A stretch of 64,000 nt of DNA from positions 1 through 64,000 of the forward strand of contig JBBSQC010000017.1 of assembly GCA_038258215.1 (NCBI GenBank), given 5' to 3'. Shown in pieces: positions 23,602-33,329 of the stretch. The notes beneath the pieces are model-generated. The model was given only the letters and a program-made list of their open reading frames with translations. It did no database searches and was not told the DNA's origin. Position numbers and translations under genes: made by a program. The stretch is from Fodinibacter sp038258215. GTDB lineage: Bacteria; Actinomycetota; Actinomycetes; Actinomycetales; Dermatophilaceae. Positions within the stretch are counted from its first letter, which is position 1. Each line of letters opens with the position of its first letter.

Positions 23602-25458
<1,857 letters not shown>

Positions 25459-25481
25459 GCCCACCGGCAGCGTCGACCGGC

Positions 25482-26054
25482 TCAGGCCGAGAGGCTGGAC
25501 TCCTCGACGTCGGCGCCCGTCACGGGCCCGTCGCGCCAGACCTCGGGGCTCGACGCAAGGTCCCAGATGTCGAGCACGTCCCGGGGCCACACGTCGTCGT
25601 CGGTGGCGCTCAGGTCCCCTCGCGGCCACCATCGGATGTCCGCCACGGTGAGCTGCTCCTCCTCGGTGTGCGCGGCAGTGTCGACCTCGAACGCCGGAAC
25701 CCGCACGAGGTAGAACACCTCGTGCTGGTCGACGACCTTGTCGCTGTAGCCGTGCAGCACCGTGCGCCGCAGCAGTGGGCCCACGAGGTCCCCGGCGGTG
25801 ACGCGCAGCCCGGTCTCCTCCCACAGCTCACGCACGCCGGTCTCGAGATCGCTCTCGCCCGGGTCGACGCCACCTCCCGGGGTCACCCACCAGTGCGCCA
25901 CCGGGTCCAGCCCCAGGTCGGAGTCGAGGAACAGCAGCATCCGGTCGTCGTGGTCGACGACGAGCACCCGCACGGCGCGGCGGACGACTCTCGGTCGGTC
26001 ACCCGGCTCGGGCACGACGAAGCCGGGCTGACCAGGGTAGGACGGTGAGGCCAC
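25482..26054 (-). CDS. Nudix hydrolase
   Basis: The 190-residue protein has a complete Nudix box, GGGVDPGESDLETGV then RELWEETG, about residues 60-82, which binds metal and cleaves nucleoside diphosphates linked to another group. Upstream is the strand AVRVLVVDHDDRMLLFLDSD and downstream a variable part with EVFYLVRVPAFEVDT. The substrate cannot be assigned. Three GTG codons in a row (26060, 26057, 26054) are possible starts; the third lies 6 nt after a minus-strand TAGCGT and is preferred. It is divergent from the DUF664 gene with only 57 bp between start codons. Confidence 0.88.
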   Translation of the reverse strand: MASPSYPGQPGFVVPEPGDRPRVVRRAVRVLVVDHDDRMLLFLDSDLGLDPVAHWWVTPGGGVDPGESDLETGVRELWEETGLRVTAGDLVGPLLRRTVLHGYSDKVVDQHEVFYLVRVPAFEVDTAAHTEEEQLTVADIRWWPRGDLSATDDDVWPRDVLDIWDLASSPEVWRDGPVTGADVEESSLSA

Positions 26055-26060
26055 CACCAC

Positions 26061-26066
26061 ACGCTA
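26061..26066 (-). promoter_or_regulatory. -10 element of the Nudix gene
   Basis: The minus strand reads TAGCGT, 6 nt before GTG 26054. Confidence 0.5.
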
Positions 26067-26098
26067 GCCGTCGGTCGCGGGCTGACGGTGAGCGCGGC

Positions 26099-26104
26099 TA
26101 CGGT
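26099..26104 (+). promoter_or_regulatory. -10 element of the DUF664 gene
   Basis: TACGGT lies 7 nt before ATG 26112. Its partner for the Nudix gene is 33 bp away on the other strand, so the two -35 regions overlap the opposing promoters. Confidence 0.5.
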
Positions 26105-26111
26105 CGGCGGC

Positions 26112-26627
26112 ATGACGATGCAGCGCCGGGACAAGCCCAAGCAGGCCGACGAGGTCACGAGCGCCCGGGCGTTCCTCGACTTCCAGCGAGCCACCGTGCT
26201 CGCCAAGGCCGACGGACTGGATGCCGCCGCGCTGGCGCAGCCGCTGGCGCCGTCGTCGATGACCCTCGGTGGTCTGCTCAAGCACCTCGCCTACGTCGAG
26301 CACTGGTGGACCCGTGAGGTGTTCCTCGGCCTCGAGCCGCAGGAGCCATGGGCCTCGGTCGACTGGACCGCCGACGAGGACTGGGACTGGCACTCGGCCG
26401 TCGACGACGCGCCCGAGTCGGTGCGCCACCTCCTGGAGGTGAGCATCGCCGCGAGCGACGAGGTCCTGGAGACGGCGTCGTTCGACGACCTGTCGGTGCG
26501 GCTGAGCCGCACCGGGGAGCAGTTCAGCCTGCGCTGGATCGTGCTCCACCTCGTCGAGGAGTACGCCCGACACGCCGGACACGCCGACCTGCTGCGTGAG
26601 GCCGTCGACGGCAGCACGGGGGAGTGA
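26112..26627 (+). CDS. DinB-like / DUF664 family protein
   Basis: The 171-residue four-helix protein has the DinB-fold metal triad pattern: a first histidine in LLKHLAYVEHWW (about residue 58) and two near the end in EEYARHAGHADLLRE. DUF664 members are common in actinobacteria, and some relatives are mycothiol- or bacillithiol-dependent S-transferases; that function is only an analogy here. It is transcribed away from the Nudix gene and converges with the phosphatase gene 9 bp downstream. Confidence 0.85.
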   Translation: MTMQRRDKPKQADEVTSARAFLDFQRATVLAKADGLDAAALAQPLAPSSMTLGGLLKHLAYVEHWWTREVFLGLEPQEPWASVDWTADEDWDWHSAVDDAPESVRHLLEVSIAASDEVLETASFDDLSVRLSRTGEQFSLRWIVLHLVEEYARHAGHADLLREAVDGSTGE

Positions 26628-26635
26628 CGACGCCG

Positions 26636-27421
26636 TCAGTGCACCAGGTGTGACCGCAGCCGCTCGACGTCGGCCGCACTCCACCCCTGCTCGCGCAGCC
26701 AACCGGCCGCACCGCCGAAGCCGTCGTCGACGGCCCGCAGGATCGCTTCGATCGACTCCGCGCGCGGCGCCTGGTCGGCGACCGACTGCCTGGCCAGCGC
26801 CTCCCCGTATGCCGGTCTGGGGCTGAGCCGTCCGATGATCGCCTCGATCCGCTCGCCGGTGAGGACGTAGTCGGCGACGATCTGCTCCGTGGGCACGCCG
26901 GCGACGTCCAGGGCCATCGCCACGACGGTGCCGGTGCGGTCCTTGCCCGCCGCGCAGTGCACCACGGCGGCACCGGTCGCGCGGGCGACCACACCGAGCG
27001 CGGCCGCCACCGAGTCCGGGCGCTTGGAGAGGTAGCCGAGGTAGTGCTCGGCCCAGAACGCCGCATCGCGCACGGGGTCCTCCCCGCTCCACGGCATCGC
27101 GAGGGCTCGTTCGCCGACGCCCTGCACCCCCTCCGCCGGCCGACGCTCCTCGATGAGCGAGTGGTGGTGGTGGGTGAGTGACCGGACCCGCTGCAGCGGC
27201 CCCGGCCCCTCCACGTGCAGCTCGGTGTCGGTGCGGAGGTCGACGACGTCACTCACGCCGAGATCCTCGACGAGCCGGAGCACGTCGGCCTCGGTCAGGT
27301 CCTGGAGGTTGTCCGAGCGGATCAGGCGGCGGTCTACGACCCGCCCGCCGTCGCGGGTGGGCAGGCCCCCCACGTCGCGCATGTTGACGAGGCCGTCGAG
27401 GTCGATCCAGCGGTCGTTCAC
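26636..27421 (-). CDS. Tyrosine-protein phosphatase (Y_phosphatase3 type)
   Basis: The 261-residue protein has the N-terminal NMRDVGGLPTRDGG motif and the P-loop VVHCAAGKDRTGTVVAM (about residue 155), with Cys nucleophile and Arg. The KD pair after the AG is the PtpB-like variant that can also dephosphorylate phosphoinositides in Mycobacterium PtpB. An aspartate-containing general-acid region precedes it. There is no signal peptide. GTG 27421 lies 6 nt after a minus-strand TACGAT; the frame extends 117 bp upstream without support. It may be divergently transcribed with the surface-protein gene. Confidence 0.88.
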   Translation of the reverse strand: MNDRWIDLDGLVNMRDVGGLPTRDGGRVVDRRLIRSDNLQDLTEADVLRLVEDLGVSDVVDLRTDTELHVEGPGPLQRVRSLTHHHHSLIEERRPAEGVQGVGERALAMPWSGEDPVRDAAFWAEHYLGYLSKRPDSVAAALGVVARATGAAVVHCAAGKDRTGTVVAMALDVAGVPTEQIVADYVLTGERIEAIIGRLSPRPAYGEALARQSVADQAPRAESIEAILRAVDDGFGGAAGWLREQGWSAADVERLRSHLVH

Positions 27422-27427
27422 GTCCTC

Positions 27428-27433
27428 ATCGTA
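27428..27433 (-). promoter_or_regulatory. -10 element of the phosphatase gene
   Basis: The minus strand reads TACGAT, 6 nt before GTG 27421. Confidence 0.55.
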
Positions 27434-27533
27434 GGAGCCCGTGCGCGACCCCGTGTCGCCGGCTCCGGGGGGTCCATCGAGTCGACACGAGGAGGCCGCA
27501 CCGGGGTGGTCGACCCCGTGCGATGAGAGGGGG

Positions 27534-27562
27534 GTCACACCGGCCTGCGGATGGTCTATAGT
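27534..27562 (+). promoter_or_regulatory. Promoter of the surface-protein gene
   Basis: GTCACA (-35-like, 27534-27539), a 17-bp spacer and TATAGT (27557-27562), the closest match to TATAAT in the window, lie just ahead of GTG 27571. The 8-nt gap predicts a leaderless or nearly leaderless mRNA. Confidence 0.65.
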
Positions 27563-27570
27563 CCGGTCTC

Positions 27571-28815
27571 GTGGTTTCCCCTGTCGCGTCTGATGACGCC
27601 GTCCGTGTCCGGTCCGTTCTGACCTCTCTCGTCGTCGCCGTGATGCTCGCGATGAGCGTCCTGTGGGCGGCGGGTGCCCGAGCGGCCGAGGCCCCCGGGA
27701 CCTTCACCAACGTGAACATCGTCCAGACGACGACCAATGAGTTCGGCAGGGTCCAGATCGACGTCGACTTCACGGTCCCCGAGGGAACGGTCGAGGGTGA
27801 CACAGCCTCGCTCACGATCTCCGACCCCTTCACCTTCATCAACCTCACGTTCGACGTGCTCGACCCCGACACCGGGGAGGTCGTCGGCACGGTGGTCGTC
27901 AGCGGCGACACAGCCACCTTGACCTTCAGCGACTACGTGGAGCGGTTCGGGGACATCTCCGGCACGTTCAACATCTTCGCCTTCTTCGACCGCGGCACCG
28001 TCACCGGCGGGGACGTCGTCGACGCGACTTTCGAGTCGGGGGACGAGACGTTCACCGACCGGGTCACCGTGACCGGCACCACCCCGCAGCCCACCGACAA
28101 GACGATCCGGTTCGAGGACCGGGAGAACCAGTCGGGGCTGTCGTGGGCCATCGTGGTCTCCACCATCGACGCGATTCCGGACGCCGCTCGCACGCTCGTC
28201 GTGACCGACACACCCGGTGCGGGCAGTGAGGTCAACTGCGACGTCGTCACCGGCAACCCCCTGAACATCGCGATCGCCCCGAACGACGGGGGGGTCCCCG
28301 GCACCTTCGTGCGCATCCCGGCAGGCGACATCGTGTCCTTCGACTGCGGGGGCGACCCGACCGGACGGGGGTTCGTCCTGACCCTCGAGAACATCAGCGC
28401 CGACAGCTTCGTGCGGGTGCGCGGCACCTCCACCATCACCGACACGACCCGCACCTCCTACACCAACGCCGCCACGGTGAACCTCGTCGGTGGGGAGGAC
28501 ATCGACGTCAGCGGGATGGTGCGGCGGTTCTCGGGGAGCGGTGAGGCCCGGGGCACCGTTGCGACCCCCACACCGACCCCCACCCCGACCCCCACCCCGT
28601 CGGAGACGCCGACCCCGACACCCTCGGTGACCCCGACACCCTCGGTGACGCCCACCCCCGTCGTCACCCCGGGCACGACGCCGCCCGCCGAGCTGGCGCG
28701 CACCGGAGGGTCCGGCATCGGCCCCGTGCTCTGGTCCGGTGCGAGCCTCATGCTCCTCGGGCTGGCCATGGTGATCGGCTCCGGCGCGCGAACCCGGCGC
28801 GTCCGCCAGCACTGA
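27571..28815 (+). CDS. Secreted surface protein with LAxTG cell-wall sorting signal
   Basis: The 414-residue protein starts with a signal peptide (RVRSVLTSLVVAVMLAMSVL, cut after about AGARA, residue 35). Two beta-rich domains follow, about residues 40-180 and 185-325; phrases such as TDKTIRFEDRENQSGLSWAI resemble adhesin domains of the SdrG/collagen-binding type. Residues 330-372 are a Thr/Pro-rich stalk (TPTPTPTPTPTPSETPTPTP and more). The C-terminus has LARTGG, a hydrophobic segment and an Arg-rich tail, which is a full sorting signal. LAxTG is the motif recognised by class E sortases of actinobacteria. No sortase gene is in the window. The adhesin role is inference. Confidence 0.85.
   Translation: MVSPVASDDAVRVRSVLTSLVVAVMLAMSVLWAAGARAAEAPGTFTNVNIVQTTTNEFGRVQIDVDFTVPEGTVEGDTASLTISDPFTFINLTFDVLDPDTGEVVGTVVVSGDTATLTFSDYVERFGDISGTFNIFAFFDRGTVTGGDVVDATFESGDETFTDRVTVTGTTPQPTDKTIRFEDRENQSGLSWAIVVSTIDAIPDAARTLVVTDTPGAGSEVNCDVVTGNPLNIAIAPNDGGVPGTFVRIPAGDIVSFDCGGDPTGRGFVLTLENISADSFVRVRGTSTITDTTRTSYTNAATVNLVGGEDIDVSGMVRRFSGSGEARGTVATPTPTPTPTPTPSETPTPTPSVTPTPSVTPTPVVTPGTTPPAELARTGGSGIGPVLWSGASLMLLGLAMVIGSGARTRRVRQH
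28566..28680 (+). repeat. Thr-Pro-coding repeat in the surface protein
   Basis: Short in-frame repeats of ACCCCx units encode the wall-spanning stalk. Two near-identical 18-bp units containing ACACCCTCGGTGAC lie in tandem near 28617-28652. The stretch could change length by slippage. Confidence 0.85.
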
Positions 28816-28838
28816 CGCGCGGCCCGACGTGAGGGCAC

Positions 28839-30059
28839 GTGCCACAGCTCCCTGAGGGCGATCCGGCACCGGGGGACGGCTCCCTGCCCGACCAGTCCCT
28901 GGCCACGCTGACGGCTGCCCGTCTCGGGATCTACGTGCACGTGCCCTACTGCGCGGTGCGGTGCGGCTACTGCGACTTCAACACCTACACCCTCACCGAG
29001 CTGGGGCCGGGTGTCTCGACCGACACGTTCGTCGACGGTGCGCTCGCCGAGCTCGACCTCGCTGTCCGTGTGCTCGGCCCGACCGCCCCGGTTGTCGAGA
29101 CCGTCTTCATCGGGGGCGGCACCCCCACCCTGCTCCCGGCGGCCGACCTCGTGCGGTGCGTGGCCGGCATCCGGGAACGGTTCGGCTTGGCGGCGGGTGC
29201 CGAGGTGAGCACGGAGGCCAACCCGGACTCCGTGTCCCCAGCCGACCTCGAGGCGCTGGCCCGCGGAGGCTTCACCCGCGTGTCGATCGGCATGCAGTCG
29301 GTGGTCCCGCACGTGCTGGACACCCTGGATCGCACCCACGACCCCGCACGCGTCGCCACGGCGGTGGCCGGAGCACGCGCCGCCGGGCTGGCCACGAGCG
29401 TCGACCTCATCTACGGAACGCCCGGGGAGTCGCTGTCGGACTGGAGGAGGAGCCTGGACGCCGCGGTGGCGCTGGAGCCGGACCACGTCTCCGCGTACGC
29501 GCTGGTCGTCGAGGACGGCACCGCCCTGGCCCGGCGGGTCGCCCGCGGCGAGGTGCCGACGCCCGAGGACGACGACGAGGCGGACAAGTACGAGCTGGCC
29601 GAGGAGGTGCTCTCCGCTGCGGGCTTCGACTGGTACGAGGTGAGCAACTGGTCCCGGCGGCCGAGCGGTCGGTGCCGCCACAACGAGGGCTACTGGCGCG
29701 GTGACCCGTGGTGGGGGGTGGGTCCCGGCGCGCACAGCCACGTGGGCGGGGTGCGGTGGTGGAACGTCAAGCATCCGAGGTCGTATGCCGCGCGCCTGGC
29801 CGCCGGGCAGTCGCCGGCCGCAGGGAGGGAGACCCTCACGGCGGAGCAGCGACGCGACGAGGAGGTGCTCCTCGGGGTGCGCCTGCGTGAAGGCTTCGAG
29901 ATCGGCCGGCTCGACGCCATCGGCCACGAGGCCGTTGCCGGGCTCGTGGCCGATGGGTTGGTGGACGGGCTTGCCGCGGCGCGGGACCGCCGGGTGGTGC
30001 TGACCCTGCGCGGCCGGCTCCTGGCCGACACCGTGGTCCGCGCCCTGCTGGGGGTCTGA
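28839..30059 (+). CDS. hemW: Heme chaperone HemW (radical SAM)
   Basis: The 406-residue protein has the radical-SAM motif of the HemN/HemW group, VPYCAVRCGYCDF, with Cys38, 42 and 45. It also has GGGTPTLLP, EANPDS, SIGMQS and the C-terminal CRHNEGYWRG motif of HemW. HemW binds heme and hands it to target proteins; it was formerly called coproporphyrinogen oxidase-like, and lacks the fourth-cysteine arrangement of true HemN. In many bacteria hemW sits just before hrcA, and that is nearly the case here (2.2 kb apart). GTG 28839 has GAGGG 4 nt upstream. Confidence 0.93.
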   Translation: MPQLPEGDPAPGDGSLPDQSLATLTAARLGIYVHVPYCAVRCGYCDFNTYTLTELGPGVSTDTFVDGALAELDLAVRVLGPTAPVVETVFIGGGTPTLLPAADLVRCVAGIRERFGLAAGAEVSTEANPDSVSPADLEALARGGFTRVSIGMQSVVPHVLDTLDRTHDPARVATAVAGARAAGLATSVDLIYGTPGESLSDWRRSLDAAVALEPDHVSAYALVVEDGTALARRVARGEVPTPEDDDEADKYELAEEVLSAAGFDWYEVSNWSRRPSGRCRHNEGYWRGDPWWGVGPGAHSHVGGVRWWNVKHPRSYAARLAAGQSPAAGRETLTAEQRRDEEVLLGVRLREGFEIGRLDAIGHEAVAGLVADGLVDGLAAARDRRVVLTLRGRLLADTVVRALLGV

Positions 30060-30074
30060 GGGGCGGGCCCTCGC

Positions 30075-30662
30075 CTACTTGACGAACTGCGGCGTCAGCG
30101 GCGGGTTGTACCACTCGCCGTTGTTGGCCTTGATCAGCCCGATGAGGTGCACGACGACTGCGAAGACCCACGCAGCAGCGAACGTGAGGAACCCGATGAG
30201 GACGAACATCAAAGGGAATGACACGAGGAACACGATGCCCACGATGATCTGGACGTTGAGTGCGTTCGCGGAGTGGTGGCGCACGAAGGGGCCGCGGTCC
30301 TTGAAGACGAGATACATCACCAGTGTCGCCACGAAGCTCAGCAGCCCGGCGCTGACGATCGTCGCCACCAGCCCCACCAGGTGGGCGGCCATCCCGGTCG
30401 TGCGCTCGTTGGCCGGACTCATCGGCACGGGAGCCGCCGCGCCGTAGGCAACCGGCTGACCATACGCAGCCGCCGGCACCTGAGCCTGCTGGGCGTAGGG
30501 CGGCGGGGGTGGCGGGGGTGGGCTCCCCGGCATCGTTGCGGCCGGGGGTGCGTCGGGAGCGGGCGGCGGCTCGGCGTGCGGGGGCGCCAGCTCCGGGTGC
30601 TCGTCGAAGGGGGCGGTCGGGTCGTTCGGGGTGTCGCTCTGGCCGGGTGTCTGGTCGCTCAT
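30075..30662 (-). CDS. DUF4870 membrane protein with proline-rich N-terminus
   Basis: The 195-residue protein begins with about 95 residues of acidic and Pro-rich, low-complexity sequence (GSPPPPPPPPYAQQAQ). The DUF4870/Tic20-like domain follows: AAHLVGLVATIVSAGLLSFV, then YLVFKDRGPFVRHHSANALN, then two more hydrophobic segments. KDRGPFVRHHSANALN is the family signature. The function is unknown. ATG 30662 is chosen for the GAGGAGAG ribosome-binding site 5 nt upstream rather than the earlier in-frame codon at 30698. It converges with hemW, 15 bp apart. Confidence 0.85.
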   Translation of the reverse strand: MSDQTPGQSDTPNDPTAPFDEHPELAPPHAEPPPAPDAPPAATMPGSPPPPPPPPYAQQAQVPAAAYGQPVAYGAAAPVPMSPANERTTGMAAHLVGLVATIVSAGLLSFVATLVMYLVFKDRGPFVRHHSANALNVQIIVGIVFLVSFPLMFVLIGFLTFAAAWVFAVVVHLIGLIKANNGEWYNPPLTPQFVK

Positions 30663-30811
30663 GTCGCTCTCCTCGATGTCGTGGTCTGCCTCCATCAAAC
30701 ACCCGACGCGGCCCGCGGCGCCCCGGTTCCGGGGTGCGCCGGGGGCCGGATCAGGGTGCGGTCAGGGGCGACCCCGACCCGGAGCCGGCGCCGCGGGTGC
30801 ACACTGGCGCA

Positions 30812-31126
30812 ATGGAGCTGCTCGACCGGGTCCGGTGTCAGCTGCCCAGGGCCCAGGAGAAGCGGATGTTCGGGGGGGTCGGCTTCATGGTCGACGGAGC
30901 CCTGGCGTGCTCGGTCGGTGGCCGCGGACTGCTCGTGCGGGTGGGTCGCGCTGACCAGGAGGCGCTCGTCGACCGGCAGGGTGTCGAGCCCATGGTCATG
31001 GGCGGTCGGACCAGCCGTGGATGGGTCACGGTGGGCCTCGACGTCGTGGCGGACGACGACGCGCTTCGGGAGTGGGTGGCTCGGGGGGTCTCGGCTGCCC
31101 GAGCGTCGCTCAGCCCGGGGCGGTGA
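30812..31126 (+). CDS. TfoX N-terminal domain protein
   Basis: The 104-residue protein matches the TfoX/Sxy N-terminal domain (KRMFGGVGFMVDGALACSV and LLVRVG; C-terminal RGWVTVGLDVV). In Gammaproteobacteria full-length TfoX activates competence; single-domain actinobacterial versions have no known role. The -10 is weak (CACACT, a few bases upstream of the ATG). The 3' end overlaps the convergent DUF3097 gene by 17 bp. Confidence 0.82.
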   Translation: MELLDRVRCQLPRAQEKRMFGGVGFMVDGALACSVGGRGLLVRVGRADQEALVDRQGVEPMVMGGRTSRGWVTVGLDVVADDDALREWVARGVSAARASLSPGR

Positions 31127-31985
31127 CGAAGTCGATGAGCTCCTCGACCCGGCCGAGCAGCTCGGGCTCGAGGTCGGTCCACGAGGAGACCGCACGCAGC
31201 ACCTGCTGCCAGGCCCGCCCGAGGTCCGCCGGTGTCTCGTGCGGCAACCCGAGGTGGGCGGCCACCCCGGCCTTCCACGAGGTCCCGCGGGGGATGACCG
31301 GCCAGCGGTCCATCCCCAGGCGCTGCGGCTTCACCGACTGCCACACGTCGACGTAGGGGTGACCGACGACCAGGACGTGTGCGGCATACGGCCTGACCTT
31401 CCGGGCCTCCTCGACGACCCGCCACTCCTTGGTCCCCGGCACCAGGTGGTCGACCAGCACGCCCATCCGTCGCGCCGGTGTGGGGGCGAAGTCCCGGACC
31501 ACCGCAGCCAGGTCGTCGACCCCGTCGAGCATCTCCACGACCACCCCCTCGAGGCGAAGGTCAGCACCCCACACCTTCTCCACGAGCTCGGCGTCGTGCT
31601 TGCCCTCGACGAAGATCCTGGATCCGCTGGCGACGCGTGCCCGCTGGCCGTGCACCGCCCGCGACCCGCTGGCGGTCCGGTCCTCGGCGGCTCGGGCAGC
31701 GGCCAGCCGGGCGTCGGCGGCTACCCGTGGGGCAGTGAGCGTGACCGGGGCACCATCGACGAGGAAGCCCGGACCGAGCCGGAAGCCGCGGGTGCGGCCC
31801 CGCCGGTCCTCCAGGTGCACCACGTGGAGCCCGCCGGACTTCTCGACGCGCACGACCGCTCCGACCCAGCCGGTCTCGACGTCCTCGACCACCGTGCCCG
31901 GCTCGGCGGAGAGGTCCGTCGACCGCCCGCGGGGAGGGCGGCGCCAGCCACGGCCGAGCACGTCGCCGCCGTATCTGTCCACCAC
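31110..31985 (-). CDS. DUF3097 protein with Toprim-like C-terminal part
   Basis: The 291-residue protein opens VVDRYGGDVLGRGWRRP and continues PGTVVEDVETGWVGAVVRVE, the normal start of the actinobacterial DUF3097 family. From about residue 125 it reads RIFVEGKHDAELVEKVWG, then VEMLDGVDDL and MGVLVDHLVPGTKE; the Glu, paired acids and spacing recall a Toprim fold (VEGxxDA). A nucleic-acid role is therefore possible but unproven. GTG 31985 is chosen because it lies 7 nt after a minus-strand TAGCGT (31993-31998). It is divergent from hrcA. Confidence 0.82.
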   Translation of the reverse strand: MVDRYGGDVLGRGWRRPPRGRSTDLSAEPGTVVEDVETGWVGAVVRVEKSGGLHVVHLEDRRGRTRGFRLGPGFLVDGAPVTLTAPRVAADARLAAARAAEDRTASGSRAVHGQRARVASGSRIFVEGKHDAELVEKVWGADLRLEGVVVEMLDGVDDLAAVVRDFAPTPARRMGVLVDHLVPGTKEWRVVEEARKVRPYAAHVLVVGHPYVDVWQSVKPQRLGMDRWPVIPRGTSWKAGVAAHLGLPHETPADLGRAWQQVLRAVSSWTDLEPELLGRVEELIDFVTAPG

Positions 31986-31992
31986 GGCGCCG

Positions 31993-31998
31993 ACGCTA
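31993..31998 (-). promoter_or_regulatory. -10 element of the DUF3097 gene
   Basis: The minus strand reads TAGCGT, 7 nt before GTG 31985, choosing the second of two adjacent GTG codons. Confidence 0.5.
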
Positions 31999-32155
31999 AC
32001 CCGCGGGTGAAGGTGCACCGGACCGGCGCGCCGGGTGGGGGCGCACGCGCCGCCCGTCGCCCCGTCATGGACCGCTCCCAGGGACGTCCGGACGGTTCGC
32101 GTGGGACGGGGAGCTCCGCCGTGTCCGCACTTTCGCGCTGCACCGGGTCAGCACG

Positions 32156-32187
32156 TAGAATTGGCACTCCAATCCTGAGAGTGCCAA
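32156..32187 (+). promoter_or_regulatory. hrcA promoter with CIRCE operator
   Basis: TAGAAT (-10, 32156-32161) runs directly into a perfect CIRCE element: TTGGCACTC (32161-32169), 9 nt, GAGTGCCAA (32179-32187). It matches the consensus TTAGCACTC-N9-GAGTGCTAA with one compensatory change in each arm. HrcA bound here would cover the transcription start of its own operon, giving heat-inducible autoregulation. Confidence 0.95.
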
Positions 32188-32225
32188 GACGACAGCCACG
32201 CCACCCGCCCCGGAGGTGACCGACG

Positions 32226-33254
32226 ATGACCGAGGACCGCCGCCTGCGCGTGCTGCGCGCCATCGTCCAGGACTACGTCCAGACCTCCGAGCCCGTGGGC
32301 TCCAAGGCCCTCCTCGAGCGTCACCAGCTCGGTGTCTCTGCCGCGACCGTCCGCAACGACATGGCGGTCCTCGAGGAGGAGGGGCTCATCGCCGCCCCGC
32401 ACACCAGTGCCGGTCGCGTGCCGACCGACGCCGGCTACCGCGTCTTCGTCGACCGGCTGTCCGCGGTGAAGCCGATGACCTCCGCCGAGCAGCGGGCGAT
32501 CGGGCAGTTCCTCGAGGGGGCGGTCGACCTCGACGACGTGGTCGACCGCACCGTCCGGCTCCTGGCCTCCCTGACGCGCCAGGTCGCGGTCGTGCAGTAC
32601 CCGTCCCTGTCCCGTTCCATGGTGCGCCACGTTGAGCTCGTCCCGATCGGGGCGGGACGCCTGCTGGTGGTGCTCATCACCACGACGGGCCGCGTGGAGC
32701 AGCGCGTGATCGACGTGGGCGTCGACCTGCTCACCGACGAGGGCGAGTCCGCTCTGGCCACCCTGCGCACCGAGCTCAACCGGGCCACCACCGGTCGCAC
32801 CCTCTCGGATGCGTCCTGCGAGCTGGCGTCCGTGCCCGCCCTGCTCGAGCCGGGGTTGCGCGACCTCGTGCGGTCGATCGCCGCTGCCCTGCAGGACTCC
32901 CTCGTCGAGGAGCGCGAGGAGCGCGTGGTCCTGGCCGGCACCGCGACCCTCGCGCGCGGCGGGGGCGACCTCCTGAGCCTCGGCCCGGTGCTCGAGGCCC
33001 TCGAGGAGCACGTGGTGCTCCTCAAGCTCCTCGGCACCGTCGCCGAGGGGGGCGGGGCCGTCGCCGTGCGGATCGGGCACGAGAACCCGTATGCCGGGCT
33101 GCGGTCGACCTCGATGGTCACCACGGGGTACGGCGTCGGTGCCGACGTCGTCGCGGGGCTCGGCGTGGTCGGCCCCACCCGCATGGACTACCCCACGGCG
33201 ATGGCGTCCGTGCGGGCCGTCGCCACCTATGTCTCGCGGATCCTCGCCGACTGA
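32226..33254 (+). CDS. hrcA: Heat-inducible transcription repressor HrcA
   Basis: HrcA binds CIRCE and represses heat-shock genes; GroEL keeps it active. The 342-residue protein has an N-terminal winged helix (LRVLRAIVQDYVQTSEPVGS, SAATVRNDMAVLEEEGLI, TSAGRVPTDAGYR) and the GAF-like dimerisation part (ASLTRQVAVVQYPSL, IGHENPYAGL). It is the first gene behind the CIRCE-bearing promoter and has a strong GGAGGTGA ribosome-binding site. dnaJ follows 75 bp later; grpE and dnaK are not in the window, so this is the hrcA-dnaJ2 arrangement of actinobacteria. Confidence 0.97.
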   Translation: MTEDRRLRVLRAIVQDYVQTSEPVGSKALLERHQLGVSAATVRNDMAVLEEEGLIAAPHTSAGRVPTDAGYRVFVDRLSAVKPMTSAEQRAIGQFLEGAVDLDDVVDRTVRLLASLTRQVAVVQYPSLSRSMVRHVELVPIGAGRLLVVLITTTGRVEQRVIDVGVDLLTDEGESALATLRTELNRATTGRTLSDASCELASVPALLEPGLRDLVRSIAAALQDSLVEEREERVVLAGTATLARGGGDLLSLGPVLEALEEHVVLLKLLGTVAEGGGAVAVRIGHENPYAGLRSTSMVTTGYGVGADVVAGLGVVGPTRMDYPTAMASVRAVATYVSRILAD

Positions 33255-33329
33255 TCCCGCGCACCGCTCACCGTCCACCACCCCGTTCCCGCCCGTTCCC
33301 GCCCGCTCCACCCGAAGGACCACCCACCT

